A DNA stretch of 53,949 nucleotides from Burkholderiales bacterium (lineage in GTDB: Bacteria > Pseudomonadota > Gammaproteobacteria > Burkholderiales > Burkholderiaceae_C). Both the position numbers and the translations under genes were made by a program. The stretch is taken from NCBI GenBank assembly GCA_019509985.1, contig JAEKLF010000051.1:1-53949 (forward strand), read 5' to 3'. How positions within the stretch are numbered: position 1 is the first letter of the stretch; each line of letters starts with the position of its first letter. This document shows positions 1 through 7,453 of this stretch, one piece after another. The notes under the pieces are model-generated. The model saw nothing but the letters and a program-made list of their open reading frames with translations, was not told where the DNA came from and made no database searches.

Positions 1-117
1 CACCTGTACTCGATGCGCAACTTCGACGACGTCAAGGACCGGCTGTTCGACGCGCTGGCCGCCACCTCGGCAGCTTCGGCGGCCGAGGCCTCGCCGTCGG
101 CCGAGGCGGCCGCCTGA
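1..117 (+). CDS. C-terminal end of an unidentified protein (partial, cut by window start)
   Basis: The first frame is open from base 1 and stops at a TGA at 115-117, giving 38 residues. The first half is ordinary sequence (MRNFDDVKDRLFDALA) that would form an amphipathic helix. The end is a low-complexity Ala/Ser/Glu tail. I do not recognise the family. The gene is on the same strand as the secretion-locus genes and ends 67 bases before the likely ATG of the next gene, so it may be the preceding member of the same operon. Its length and function cannot be judged from this fragment. Confidence 0.6.
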   Translation, partial: HLYSMRNFDDVKDRLFDALAATSAASAAEASPSAEAAA

Positions 118-184
118 GCGTGGCTGCGCGGCGCGGTGGCGCGGCGCGCGGCCGCGTCGATGCGACCCCGACGAGACATTGACC

Positions 185-2053
185 ATGCCGGCAAGCGCCC
201 CCGTCTATTCGATCGCCGAGGAACACCGCGTCCGCGCCGAGTCCGCGGAGTGGTCGCGATTCACGGCGCCCAACGACAGCGCCGAGTTCTGCGGCGCCTG
301 GCTGGCGCTGCTGTGCACGCACGTCGGCCGCGCGCGAGCCGCCCTCGTGCTCACGGGCGAGGAGGGCGAAGGTGCGTTCACGGTGGCGGCCGCCTGGCCC
401 GATGGCCAGCGTGACCTGCAATATCTCGGCCCGACCGCGCAACTGGCGCTGACGGAGCGGCGCGGCGTCGTGATGGGCGCCGACGGTGCGCCGCCCAGCC
501 ACGACAGCGCGGCCCAGGTCGCCTATCCCGTTGAGGTGGACGGGCGACTCTTCGGCGCCGTGGTGCTCGACGTCGGGGCCGGGGCCCTGGCCGACCTGCA
601 GGGCGCGCTGCGCCAGGTCCATTGGGCCAGCGCCTGGCTCGTCGACCATTTCCGGCAGCGCTTGCTGCAGCGTCGCGAGGCCGAACTCGCTCGCGTCGCG
701 GCATTGAACGAGCTGATGGCCACGGCGCTGCAGTTCGGCGCCCTGCAGCCGTCCGCGCTGGCGGTTGCCAACGAACTGGCGCGGCGCCTGCGTTGCGACC
801 GGGTCAGCATCGGCTTCGAGCAAGGCGGCCAGGTCGTGCCGCTGGTGCTGTCGCACACGGCGGCCTTCGATAAGCGCTCCGACCTCGTACGCACGCTGGG
901 CGAGGTCATGGACGAAGTGCTGGACCTCGGCGTCGCCGTCGCCCACCCGGGTGCGGATGGCGAGGAGCTCGGCGCCCTGGCCCACGTGGAGGCGGCGCGC
1001 GCGCTGCACATGGAGGCCATGCTGTCCGTGCCGCTGCTGCACGAAGGCGCGACGACCGGCGTGATCACGCTCGAGCGCCATGCGGCCACGCCCTTCGACG
1101 CGGCCGAGCAGCGTTTGCTGCGGGCGCTTGGCGTCACACTCGGGCCGGTCTGGGCGCTGCAGCGGGCCAACGAGCGCAACGGCTGGCAGCGCCTGAGCGA
1201 TGCGTCGCACGCGGCGCTGCAGGCGACCGTTGGCCCGCGGCATCCGGGCCTCAAGTTGATCGGCGTCGTGCTCACCGCAGCGCTGTTGATCGTGACGCTG
1301 GTCCAGGTCGACCACCGGGTCGTGGCGCGCACCGCCATCGAGGGGGCCACGCAACTCGCGGCGGTGGCGCCCTTCGAGGGTTATCTCGCGGCCGGCCTGG
1401 TGCGCGCCGGCGACACCGTCAAGCGCGGCCAGCCGCTGGCCCAGCTCGACGACCGCGACCTCAAGCTCGAACGTGCGCGCTGGGCCTCAGAACGCGAGCA
1501 GGCAGCGCGCAAATACCAGGTCGCGATGGCCGGCGCCGACCGCAGCGCGATGGCGGTGCTGTCGGCCCAGGTGAACCAGGCCGAGGCGCAGCTGGCCCTG
1601 GCCGAGGAGAAGCTCGCCCGCGCCACGCTGGTGGCGCCGTTTGCCGGCATCGTCGTGTCCGGCGACCTGAGCCAGCTCATCGGCACGCCGGTGGAGCAGG
1701 GCAAGCTGCTGTTCGAGATCGCGCCGCTGTCCGACTACCGCGTGGTGCTGCAGGTCGACGACCGGGACATGGCTCATCTGGCGAAGGCACAGCGCGGCGA
1801 ACTCGTGCTGTCCAGCCTGCCGGACCTGAACCTGCCGATCACCGTCACGGCCATCACGCCGGTGGCCACGCAACGCGACGGCCGCAACGTGTTCCGCGTC
1901 GAGGCCCGGATCGACAGCGCCGATGCCGCCCGCCTGCGCCCCGGCATGGAGGGCGTCGGCAAGGTCGTTGTCGGGCAGCGCAGCCTGCTCTGGATCTGGA
2001 CCCACGGCTTCACCGAGTGGCTGCGGCTGACGCTCTGGAACTGGGTGCCCTGA
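185..2053 (+). CDS. GAF-domain/HlyD-family membrane fusion (adaptor) protein
   Basis: This 622-residue protein joins a cytoplasmic sensor-like half to a periplasmic adaptor half. Residues about 177-332 look like a GAF domain. A single membrane helix follows at about 357-376. The rest is HlyD/RND-adaptor-like: a biotinyl-lipoyl half motif (GDTVKRGQPLAQLDDRDL), a short alpha-helical hairpin, the second lipoyl half (ATLVAPFAGIVVSGD) and a beta-barrel ending in RPGMEGVGKV. HlyD proteins bridge an inner-membrane exporter to an outer-membrane channel; a GAF domain on the cytoplasmic side is unusual. I chose the ATG at 185; an in-frame TTG lies six bases upstream. The next gene starts 10 bases after the stop, so the genes are probably cotranscribed. 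The architecture is clear from the sequence. The role in exporting the giant downstream protein is inferred from context. Confidence 0.85.
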   Translation: MPASAPVYSIAEEHRVRAESAEWSRFTAPNDSAEFCGAWLALLCTHVGRARAALVLTGEEGEGAFTVAAAWPDGQRDLQYLGPTAQLALTERRGVVMGADGAPPSHDSAAQVAYPVEVDGRLFGAVVLDVGAGALADLQGALRQVHWASAWLVDHFRQRLLQRREAELARVAALNELMATALQFGALQPSALAVANELARRLRCDRVSIGFEQGGQVVPLVLSHTAAFDKRSDLVRTLGEVMDEVLDLGVAVAHPGADGEELGALAHVEAARALHMEAMLSVPLLHEGATTGVITLERHAATPFDAAEQRLLRALGVTLGPVWALQRANERNGWQRLSDASHAALQATVGPRHPGLKLIGVVLTAALLIVTLVQVDHRVVARTAIEGATQLAAVAPFEGYLAAGLVRAGDTVKRGQPLAQLDDRDLKLERARWASEREQAARKYQVAMAGADRSAMAVLSAQVNQAEAQLALAEEKLARATLVAPFAGIVVSGDLSQLIGTPVEQGKLLFEIAPLSDYRVVLQVDDRDMAHLAKAQRGELVLSSLPDLNLPITVTAITPVATQRDGRNVFRVEARIDSADAARLRPGMEGVGKVVVGQRSLLWIWTHGFTEWLRLTLWNWVP

Positions 2054-2063
2054 GGGGCCGAGG

Positions 2064-4220
2064 ATGAGCACCGACGGCCCGCTGCAGAGCAGCTCGTGGT
2101 ATCGCGTGGCGGCGTTGCGGCCCCGGCTGCTGGCGCGTGCGCGCCTGCACCGCCATCGCTACCGCGGCGAGCTCTGGTATCTGCTGCAGGACCCGGCCTC
2201 GGGCAAGGTCCACCGGTTCAGGCCGGCCGCGCGGCTGATGCTCGCGGCCATGGACGGCCGGCGCAGCGTCCAGGAACTGTGGCAGCTCGCGCAGCGCCGC
2301 CTCGGCGACGACGCACCCACGCAGGACGAAGTCCTGCAGCTGCTCGGCCAGCTGCACGGCGCCGACCTGCTGCAGACCGATGTCTCGCCCGATGCGCTGG
2401 AGGTCTTCGAGCGCGGCCAGCGCGAATCGCGCTCCAAGAGCCGGCGCGCCTGGGCCAACCCGATGGCGGTGCGCATCCCGCTGGTCGACCCCGGCCCCTT
2501 CCTGGACCGGCTGGCGCCGTGGTGGCCGCGCCTGTGGGGCCTGCCCGGCGCGCTGCTGTGGCTGCTGGCGGTGCTGCCGGCACTGGTGCTGCTGCCCCAG
2601 CATGTACCGGAGCTGACCCACAACCTGTCGGACCGCGTCCTGGAGGCGGACAACCTGCTGATGCTGGGCCTGGTCTTCCCGCTGATCAAGGCCCTGCACG
2701 AACTCGGCCACGCCACGGCGACGCGTGCCGGCGGTGGCGAGGTGCACGACATGGGCGTCATGCTGCTGGTGCTGATGCCGGTGCCCTACGTCGACGCCTC
2801 GGCCGCGACCGTGCTGCGCTCGCGCTGGTCGCGCGCTCTCGTCGGCGCCGCCGGCATGCTGGTCGAGCTGTTCGTCGCGGCGCTGGCCTTCTACCTGTGG
2901 CTGGCGGTGGAGCCGGGGCTAGTGCGTGCGCTGTGCTTCAACGTCATGCTGGTGGCCGGCGTGTCGACCTTGATCTTCAACGGCAACCCGCTGCTGCGCT
3001 ACGACGCCTACTACATCCTGGCCGACCTGATCGAGGTGCCCAACCTGGCCCAGCAGTCGGCGCGCTACTGGGGCTATCTGGCCGAGCGCTACCTGCTGCG
3101 CGTCGACGACGCCGTGTCGCCTGCCGGCAGCCGCTCCGAGAGCCTGTGGCTGCTGTTCTACGGCCTTGCGTCGACCATCTACCGGCTGCTGGTGACGGTC
3201 GCCATCGCGCTGTTCATCGCCACGCGCTTCTTCTTCGTCGGCGTTGTGCTGGCGCTGTGGGCCGGCGCGATGATGGCGGTGATGCCGCTGGTGCGCGTCG
3301 TGCGCATGCTGCAGGCTCGGCCGTCGCTGCGCGAGCGGCGCCCGCGGGTGATGCTGATCGGCGGCGCGCTTGCCGCCGCGGCGCTGCTGTTCATCGTGCT
3401 GGTGCCGGTGCCGATGCGCGTGCAAGCCGAGGGCGTCGTCTGGCTGCCCGAGCAGGCCACGCTGCGTGCCGGCGCGAACGGCTTCTTCAGCCGCTTCGAG
3501 GCCGCACCGGGTGCCGCGGTGAAGACGGGGCAGGTGCTGCTGGCGAGCTTCGATCCCGCGCTCGACGCGCGGCTGCGCGGCCTGGAGGCGCGCGTGGCCG
3601 AGCTCGAGGCCAACTACCAGATCGAGTTCGTCAACGACCGTTCGCGCGCCGACATCGCGCGCGAGCAGCTGGGCCTGGAGCGCGAGGCGCTTGCGCGCGA
3701 CCGGCTGCACGCCAGCGGCCTGCACGTGGCGGCCGCGAGCGACGGTGTCTTCACCGTGCTGCAGGCCGCCGACATGCCGGGCCGCTACTACCGCCAGGGC
3801 GAGATCCTGGGCTATGTGCTCGGCGTCGCCAGGCCGGTGGTGCGCGTGCTGGTCGAGCAGGCCGTCGTCGACACCATCGCCAGCGGCACGCGGGGCATAG
3901 AAATGCGCGTGGCGGGGAACACCGACCAGGTCGTGACGGGCCGCATCCTGCGCCTGGTGCCGGCGGGTGGCGATGAGGCGCCCAGCCGTGCGCTGCTGTC
4001 GCAGGGCGGCGGCCGCATCGCCGCCGACCCGCGCGATCCGCAGGGGCGGCGCACGCTGGAGCGCGTGTTCCAGCTCGACGTCGAGCCCGACGCACCGATC
4101 GGCCCCGCCGGCTTGTACGGCCAGCGCGTCTTCGTGCGCTTCGACCTGGCGCGCGAACCGCTCGCGCAGCAATGGTTCGGCAGCCTGCGGCGACTGTTCC
4201 TGTCGCACTTCAGCGTCTGA
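2064..4220 (+). CDS. PqqD-like / M50 site-2-protease-like / HlyD-like fusion membrane protein
   Basis: This 718-residue protein has three parts. Residues about 30-107 resemble a PqqD-type winged-helix peptide-binding domain. Residues about 155-410 form a multi-span membrane region with an intact zinc-protease motif, HELGH at 212-216, and a later NPLLRYDAYY segment of the kind that supplies the third metal ligand in M50 proteases. The C-terminal 300 residues, after a last membrane helix, are HlyD-like with lipoyl halves and a barrel. M50 family members cleave substrates within the membrane; family members fused to PqqD and HlyD parts occur near peptide or protein export systems. The ATG at 2064 follows GAGG, and the SecA-like gene starts 5 bases after the stop. 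Whether it cleaves the giant protein or acts only as a membrane scaffold cannot be told from sequence, though the catalytic residues look complete. Confidence 0.85.
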   Translation: MSTDGPLQSSSWYRVAALRPRLLARARLHRHRYRGELWYLLQDPASGKVHRFRPAARLMLAAMDGRRSVQELWQLAQRRLGDDAPTQDEVLQLLGQLHGADLLQTDVSPDALEVFERGQRESRSKSRRAWANPMAVRIPLVDPGPFLDRLAPWWPRLWGLPGALLWLLAVLPALVLLPQHVPELTHNLSDRVLEADNLLMLGLVFPLIKALHELGHATATRAGGGEVHDMGVMLLVLMPVPYVDASAATVLRSRWSRALVGAAGMLVELFVAALAFYLWLAVEPGLVRALCFNVMLVAGVSTLIFNGNPLLRYDAYYILADLIEVPNLAQQSARYWGYLAERYLLRVDDAVSPAGSRSESLWLLFYGLASTIYRLLVTVAIALFIATRFFFVGVVLALWAGAMMAVMPLVRVVRMLQARPSLRERRPRVMLIGGALAAAALLFIVLVPVPMRVQAEGVVWLPEQATLRAGANGFFSRFEAAPGAAVKTGQVLLASFDPALDARLRGLEARVAELEANYQIEFVNDRSRADIAREQLGLEREALARDRLHASGLHVAAASDGVFTVLQAADMPGRYYRQGEILGYVLGVARPVVRVLVEQAVVDTIASGTRGIEMRVAGNTDQVVTGRILRLVPAGGDEAPSRALLSQGGGRIAADPRDPQGRRTLERVFQLDVEPDAPIGPAGLYGQRVFVRFDLAREPLAQQWFGSLRRLFLSHFSV

Positions 4221-4225
4221 GCGGC

Positions 4226-6253
4226 ATGTCGACCCAGACCCTGTTCGGACTGTCTCCTGGCGACCTCGCCTCGGGCCGGCCCTATGCGGAGCGCGACGAG
4301 CGCGAGCCGCCCTGGCACGACAAGCTCGCGCTGCGCCTGTGGCACGGCGCGGCCATGCCGCTGCTGCGCAAGGTGCGGGCCCGCGAGAGTCTCGGCCCAG
4401 CGTTCGTCGCCCGCGTGAACCGCCACACCGACGAATTCGCGCGCGCCGACGACGCCCAGCTCAAGCTCGAGGCGCGGCGACTGCGCGCCCGGCTGCAACG
4501 CGAGGGCTTCGGCGCGGCAGTGAGCGCGCGCTGTTTTGCGCTGGTGCGCGAGGCGGCCACGCGCGTGCTCGGCCAGCGCCACTACGACACCCAGCTGGTC
4601 GCCGGTTGGTGGCTGCTGCGCGGCCTGCTGGTGGAGATGGCCACCGGCGAGGGCAAGACCTTTGCAGCCACGCTGACCGCCTGCACGGCCGCCCTGGCCG
4701 GGCTGCCGGTGCATGTCATCACGGTCAACGACTACCTGGCTGCTCGAGATGCCGAGACGATGGGGCCGCTGTACCGCTTCTTCGGCCTGAGCTGCGCCGC
4801 CGTCGTGCACGGCATGGCCAAGCCGGACCGGCGTGCGGCCTATGCCGGCGACGTTACCTACTGCAGCAACAAGGAGCTGGCCTTCGACTATCTGCGCGAC
4901 CGCGCCGCGCTAGGCGACCAGGCCAGCCCCCTGCACCTGGCCGTCGAAGGCCTGCGCGACGGGCGCGCGCGCGCCGACGCGACGGTGCTGCGGGGCCTGA
5001 GCTTCGCGCTCGTCGACGAGGCCGACAGCGTCTTCATCGACGAAGCCCGCACGCCGCTGATCCTGTCCGCGACGGCCGACGCCGGCGGCGACCGCGAACC
5101 TTGCGAGCGCGCGCTGGCCATCGCGCGGCAGATGCAGGCGCCGTTGCACTTCGAGATCGAGCGCAGCCACCTGCGGGTGCGCCTGACCGAGCCCGGTCGC
5201 GACGAGATCGAGCGGCTTGATCCGGACGATTCGCAAGCCGCGCAAGCCGCGTCGCCTCGCGAGCGCGAGGAGGGCGTGCAGCGGGCGCTGGCGGCCCTGC
5301 ATCTGTACACGCGTGATCGCCAATACGTGGTCATCGACGACAAGGTGCAGATCGTCGACGAATCGACCGGCCGCGTCATGGCCGACCGAGCCTGGGAGCG
5401 TGGGCTGCACCAGATGATCGAGGCCAAGGAAGGCGTGGCGCTGACCGGCCGGCGCGAGACGCTGGCGCGCATCACCTATCAGCGACTGTTCCGCCGCTAC
5501 CTGCGCCTGTGCGGCATGACCGGCACGGCCACCGAGGTCGCCGGGGAGATCGGCCGGACCTACGGCCTGTCGGTCGCGCGCGTCCCGCTGCACCGGCCCT
5601 CGCAGCGCCGGGTGGCCGGCGCGCGCTGCCTGCCCGACGCCGCCGCCAAGTGGCAAGCCGTGGCCGAGGCCGTGCGGCGCGTGGCGGTGGGCGAGCAGCG
5701 GCCGGTGCTGATCGGCACGCGCACCGTGGCGGCGTCGGAGGCGGTCAGCGCCGTGCTGCGCGAGCAGGGCCTCGCCCATGTGGTGCTGAACGCCAAGCAG
5801 GACCGCGAGGAGGCGCAGATCGTCGGCGCAGCCGGCCAGGCCGGCCGCGTGACGGTGGCCACCAACATGGCCGGCCGCGGCACCGACGTCGCGCTGGCAC
5901 CGGCCGTCGCGCAGGCCGGCGGGCTGCACGTCATCCTGACCGAATATCACGACTCCGCCCGCATCGACCGCCAGCTGATGGGGCGCTGCGCGCGCCAGGG
6001 CGACCCGGGCAGCGGCGAGGCGCTCGTCGCCTTCGACGACGAACTGTTCATCACCCAGGCACCGTGGCTGACGCGCTGCCTGCGGGACTGGGCCGCCACG
6101 CGCGGCGGCGGGCTGTCCGGCCGGGCTATCGAGTGGCTGCGCTGGACCGCCCAGGGCGTGGCCGAGGCGCGAAACCGCGAGGTGCGGATGCAGACGCTGA
6201 GACACGACCGCGAGCTGGCGCGCATGCTGGCATTTACGGGGAGAGGGGAATGA
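4226..6253 (+). CDS. SecA-like preprotein translocase ATPase (short, SecA2-type)
   Basis: The 675-residue product has the SecA DEAD motor: Walker A ATGEGKT at residues 139-145, the VNDYLAARD segment, motif II DEAD at 264-267 followed by SVFIDEARTPLIL, MTGTA, TNMAGRGTD starting at 546, and GRCARQGDPGSG starting at 586. SecA drives unfolded proteins through a membrane channel using ATP. This copy is well short of the roughly 900 residues of housekeeping SecA. It ends just after the second helicase lobe and a short helical part, without the C-terminal linker or the Cys-rich zinc/SecB-binding tail, and the usual GRSGRQGDPG is GRCARQGDPG. I chose the ATG at 4226 because it follows the previous stop directly; the open frame extends 18 codons upstream into that gene. 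The stop overlaps the next start (ATGA at 6250-6253). It is likely an accessory SecA for the giant protein; this is inferred from context. Confidence 0.9.
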   Translation: MSTQTLFGLSPGDLASGRPYAERDEREPPWHDKLALRLWHGAAMPLLRKVRARESLGPAFVARVNRHTDEFARADDAQLKLEARRLRARLQREGFGAAVSARCFALVREAATRVLGQRHYDTQLVAGWWLLRGLLVEMATGEGKTFAATLTACTAALAGLPVHVITVNDYLAARDAETMGPLYRFFGLSCAAVVHGMAKPDRRAAYAGDVTYCSNKELAFDYLRDRAALGDQASPLHLAVEGLRDGRARADATVLRGLSFALVDEADSVFIDEARTPLILSATADAGGDREPCERALAIARQMQAPLHFEIERSHLRVRLTEPGRDEIERLDPDDSQAAQAASPREREEGVQRALAALHLYTRDRQYVVIDDKVQIVDESTGRVMADRAWERGLHQMIEAKEGVALTGRRETLARITYQRLFRRYLRLCGMTGTATEVAGEIGRTYGLSVARVPLHRPSQRRVAGARCLPDAAAKWQAVAEAVRRVAVGEQRPVLIGTRTVAASEAVSAVLREQGLAHVVLNAKQDREEAQIVGAAGQAGRVTVATNMAGRGTDVALAPAVAQAGGLHVILTEYHDSARIDRQLMGRCARQGDPGSGEALVAFDDELFITQAPWLTRCLRDWAATRGGGLSGRAIEWLRWTAQGVAEARNREVRMQTLRHDRELARMLAFTGRGE

Positions 6254-7110
6254 GCGCAAGCAGCAGGTGGACGACGCGCGGCGCGCTGGCCGTGACACTG
6301 GCCCTGGCCGCGGGCCAGGCGCCGGCGGGCAGCTTCGAGTGCCTGATGGAAGCCTGGCAGGTTGTCGAGATCCGCAGCCCCGCCGAGGGCCTGATCGACA
6401 CGGTCTTCGTGCAGCGGGGCGACACGGTCAGGAAGGGCCAGCCGGTGGTCGAGCTGCTGTCGGCGGTCGAGCGCTCGGCGGTGGAGTCGGCGCGCTACCG
6501 CGCCAACATGGAAGGGCCGGTCGCGCAGTCGCGCAACCGCCTCGACTATGCGAGCAAGAAGCTGGCGCGGGCCAACGAGCTGGCGCAGCAGAACTTCACC
6601 TCCGCCGAGGTGCGCGACCAGGCCGATGCCGAGCGCCGCATCGCCGAGAGCGAACTGCAGGCGGCCAACGAGAACCGCGAGCTGGCCAAGATCGAACACC
6701 GCCACGCGCAGGACCTGTTGAACCTGCGCACGATGGTCAGCCCCTTCAACGGCGTGGTCGTCGACAGGCTGCTCAACCCCGGCGACCTCGCCGAGTCCGG
6801 CACCGGCCGCAAGCCGGTGCTCAAGATCGCGCAGATCGACCCGCTGCGCGTTGACGTCGTGTTTCCCGCCAGCCTGTTCGGGCAGCTCAAGCCTGGCATG
6901 AAGGCCACCGTCGTGCCGGCGAGCATTGGCGGGCGCCACGTCGCCACGGTGAAGATCGTCGACAAGGTGATCGATGCCGCCAGCGGCACCTTCGTCGCGC
7001 GCCTGGAGCTTGCCAATCCGGGGAACGCCTTGCCGGGCGGCCTGCGCTGCCAGGCCGAGTTCGAGTCGCTGGCAGCCCCGGTGGGCGCGGCGCGCGGCGC
7101 GACGCGCTGA
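6250..7110 (+). CDS. HlyD/RND-type periplasmic adaptor subunit
   Basis: This 286-residue protein begins with a cleavable-looking signal peptide (hydrophobic ALAVTLALAAG, then APAG), so it is probably periplasmic rather than membrane-anchored like the two adaptor fusions upstream. It has a lipoyl half (VFVQRGDTVRKGQPVVEL), a coiled-coil hairpin of about 90 residues rich in Ala, Glu and Arg, the second lipoyl half (MVSPFNGVVVDRLLNPGD) and a beta-barrel with the typical LKPGMKATV turn. Its start codon overlaps the stop of the SecA-like gene, pointing to translational coupling. It is the third HlyD-type module in the operon. Together they could assemble a periplasmic conduit; the outer-membrane channel is not in this window. 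Confidence 0.85.
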   Translation: MSASSRWTTRGALAVTLALAAGQAPAGSFECLMEAWQVVEIRSPAEGLIDTVFVQRGDTVRKGQPVVELLSAVERSAVESARYRANMEGPVAQSRNRLDYASKKLARANELAQQNFTSAEVRDQADAERRIAESELQAANENRELAKIEHRHAQDLLNLRTMVSPFNGVVVDRLLNPGDLAESGTGRKPVLKIAQIDPLRVDVVFPASLFGQLKPGMKATVVPASIGGRHVATVKIVDKVIDAASGTFVARLELANPGNALPGGLRCQAEFESLAAPVGAARGATR

Positions 7111-7453
7111 GCGATCACAGCCGCGGCTCAGGCCCACCGCCGGCCCGCGAGCCGCGCCGCCATGGGGGTTTGCGAGGGGCTTCCCGCTCGGCAAATGCCT
7201 AGTACGGTTGGGCCTGGAAAGAAATACCAATTAAGTGTCGATTTGTCACGCAAGGTTTGTCGGAGTGCGTACAGTCGACTGGAAATTGAGGGATGGAGCC
7301 GCGCTGCCCCGGGCCGGGCGCGCCGGCCGTTGGCCCTGACAGAAGACGCAAAAGCGAACAAAGGCAGGGCCGGCACCACCTGAAGCCGACTCCACGACGA
7401 CCGCGCATCACACGGGTCGATTTCAGGTCAGCCGGCTTTGGAAGGACTGCACC
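7111..7453 (+). promoter_or_regulatory. Leader/promoter region of the giant protein gene
   Basis: No convincing gene lies in these 343 bases. The first part is GC-rich and holds two inverted repeats (7122-7129 with 7149-7156, and the hairpin at 7169-7195). The stretch from about 7214 to 7290 is clearly more AT-rich than its surroundings and is the best place for a promoter. I could not assign -35/-10 boxes: TTGTCA at 7243 has no good -10 partner. A strong Shine-Dalgarno sequence, GGAAGGA at 7440-7446, precedes the ATG at 7454 by seven bases. Confidence 0.5.
7169..7195 (+). terminator. Hairpin after the secretion-gene operon (terminator-like or leader structure)
   Basis: TTTGC-GAG-GGG pairs with CCC-G-CTC-G-GCAAA around a CTT loop, giving 11 base pairs interrupted by two single bulged G residues. 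No T-run follows, so a factor-independent terminator is not supported. It could mark the end of the adaptor operon or sit in the leader of the giant gene. Confidence 0.35.

Noticed and set aside
1..7110. Classical type I secretion system for the RTX protein
   Set aside because: HlyD-type adaptors are present but there is no ABC ATPase or peptidase-C39 exporter; the only ATPase is SecA-like.
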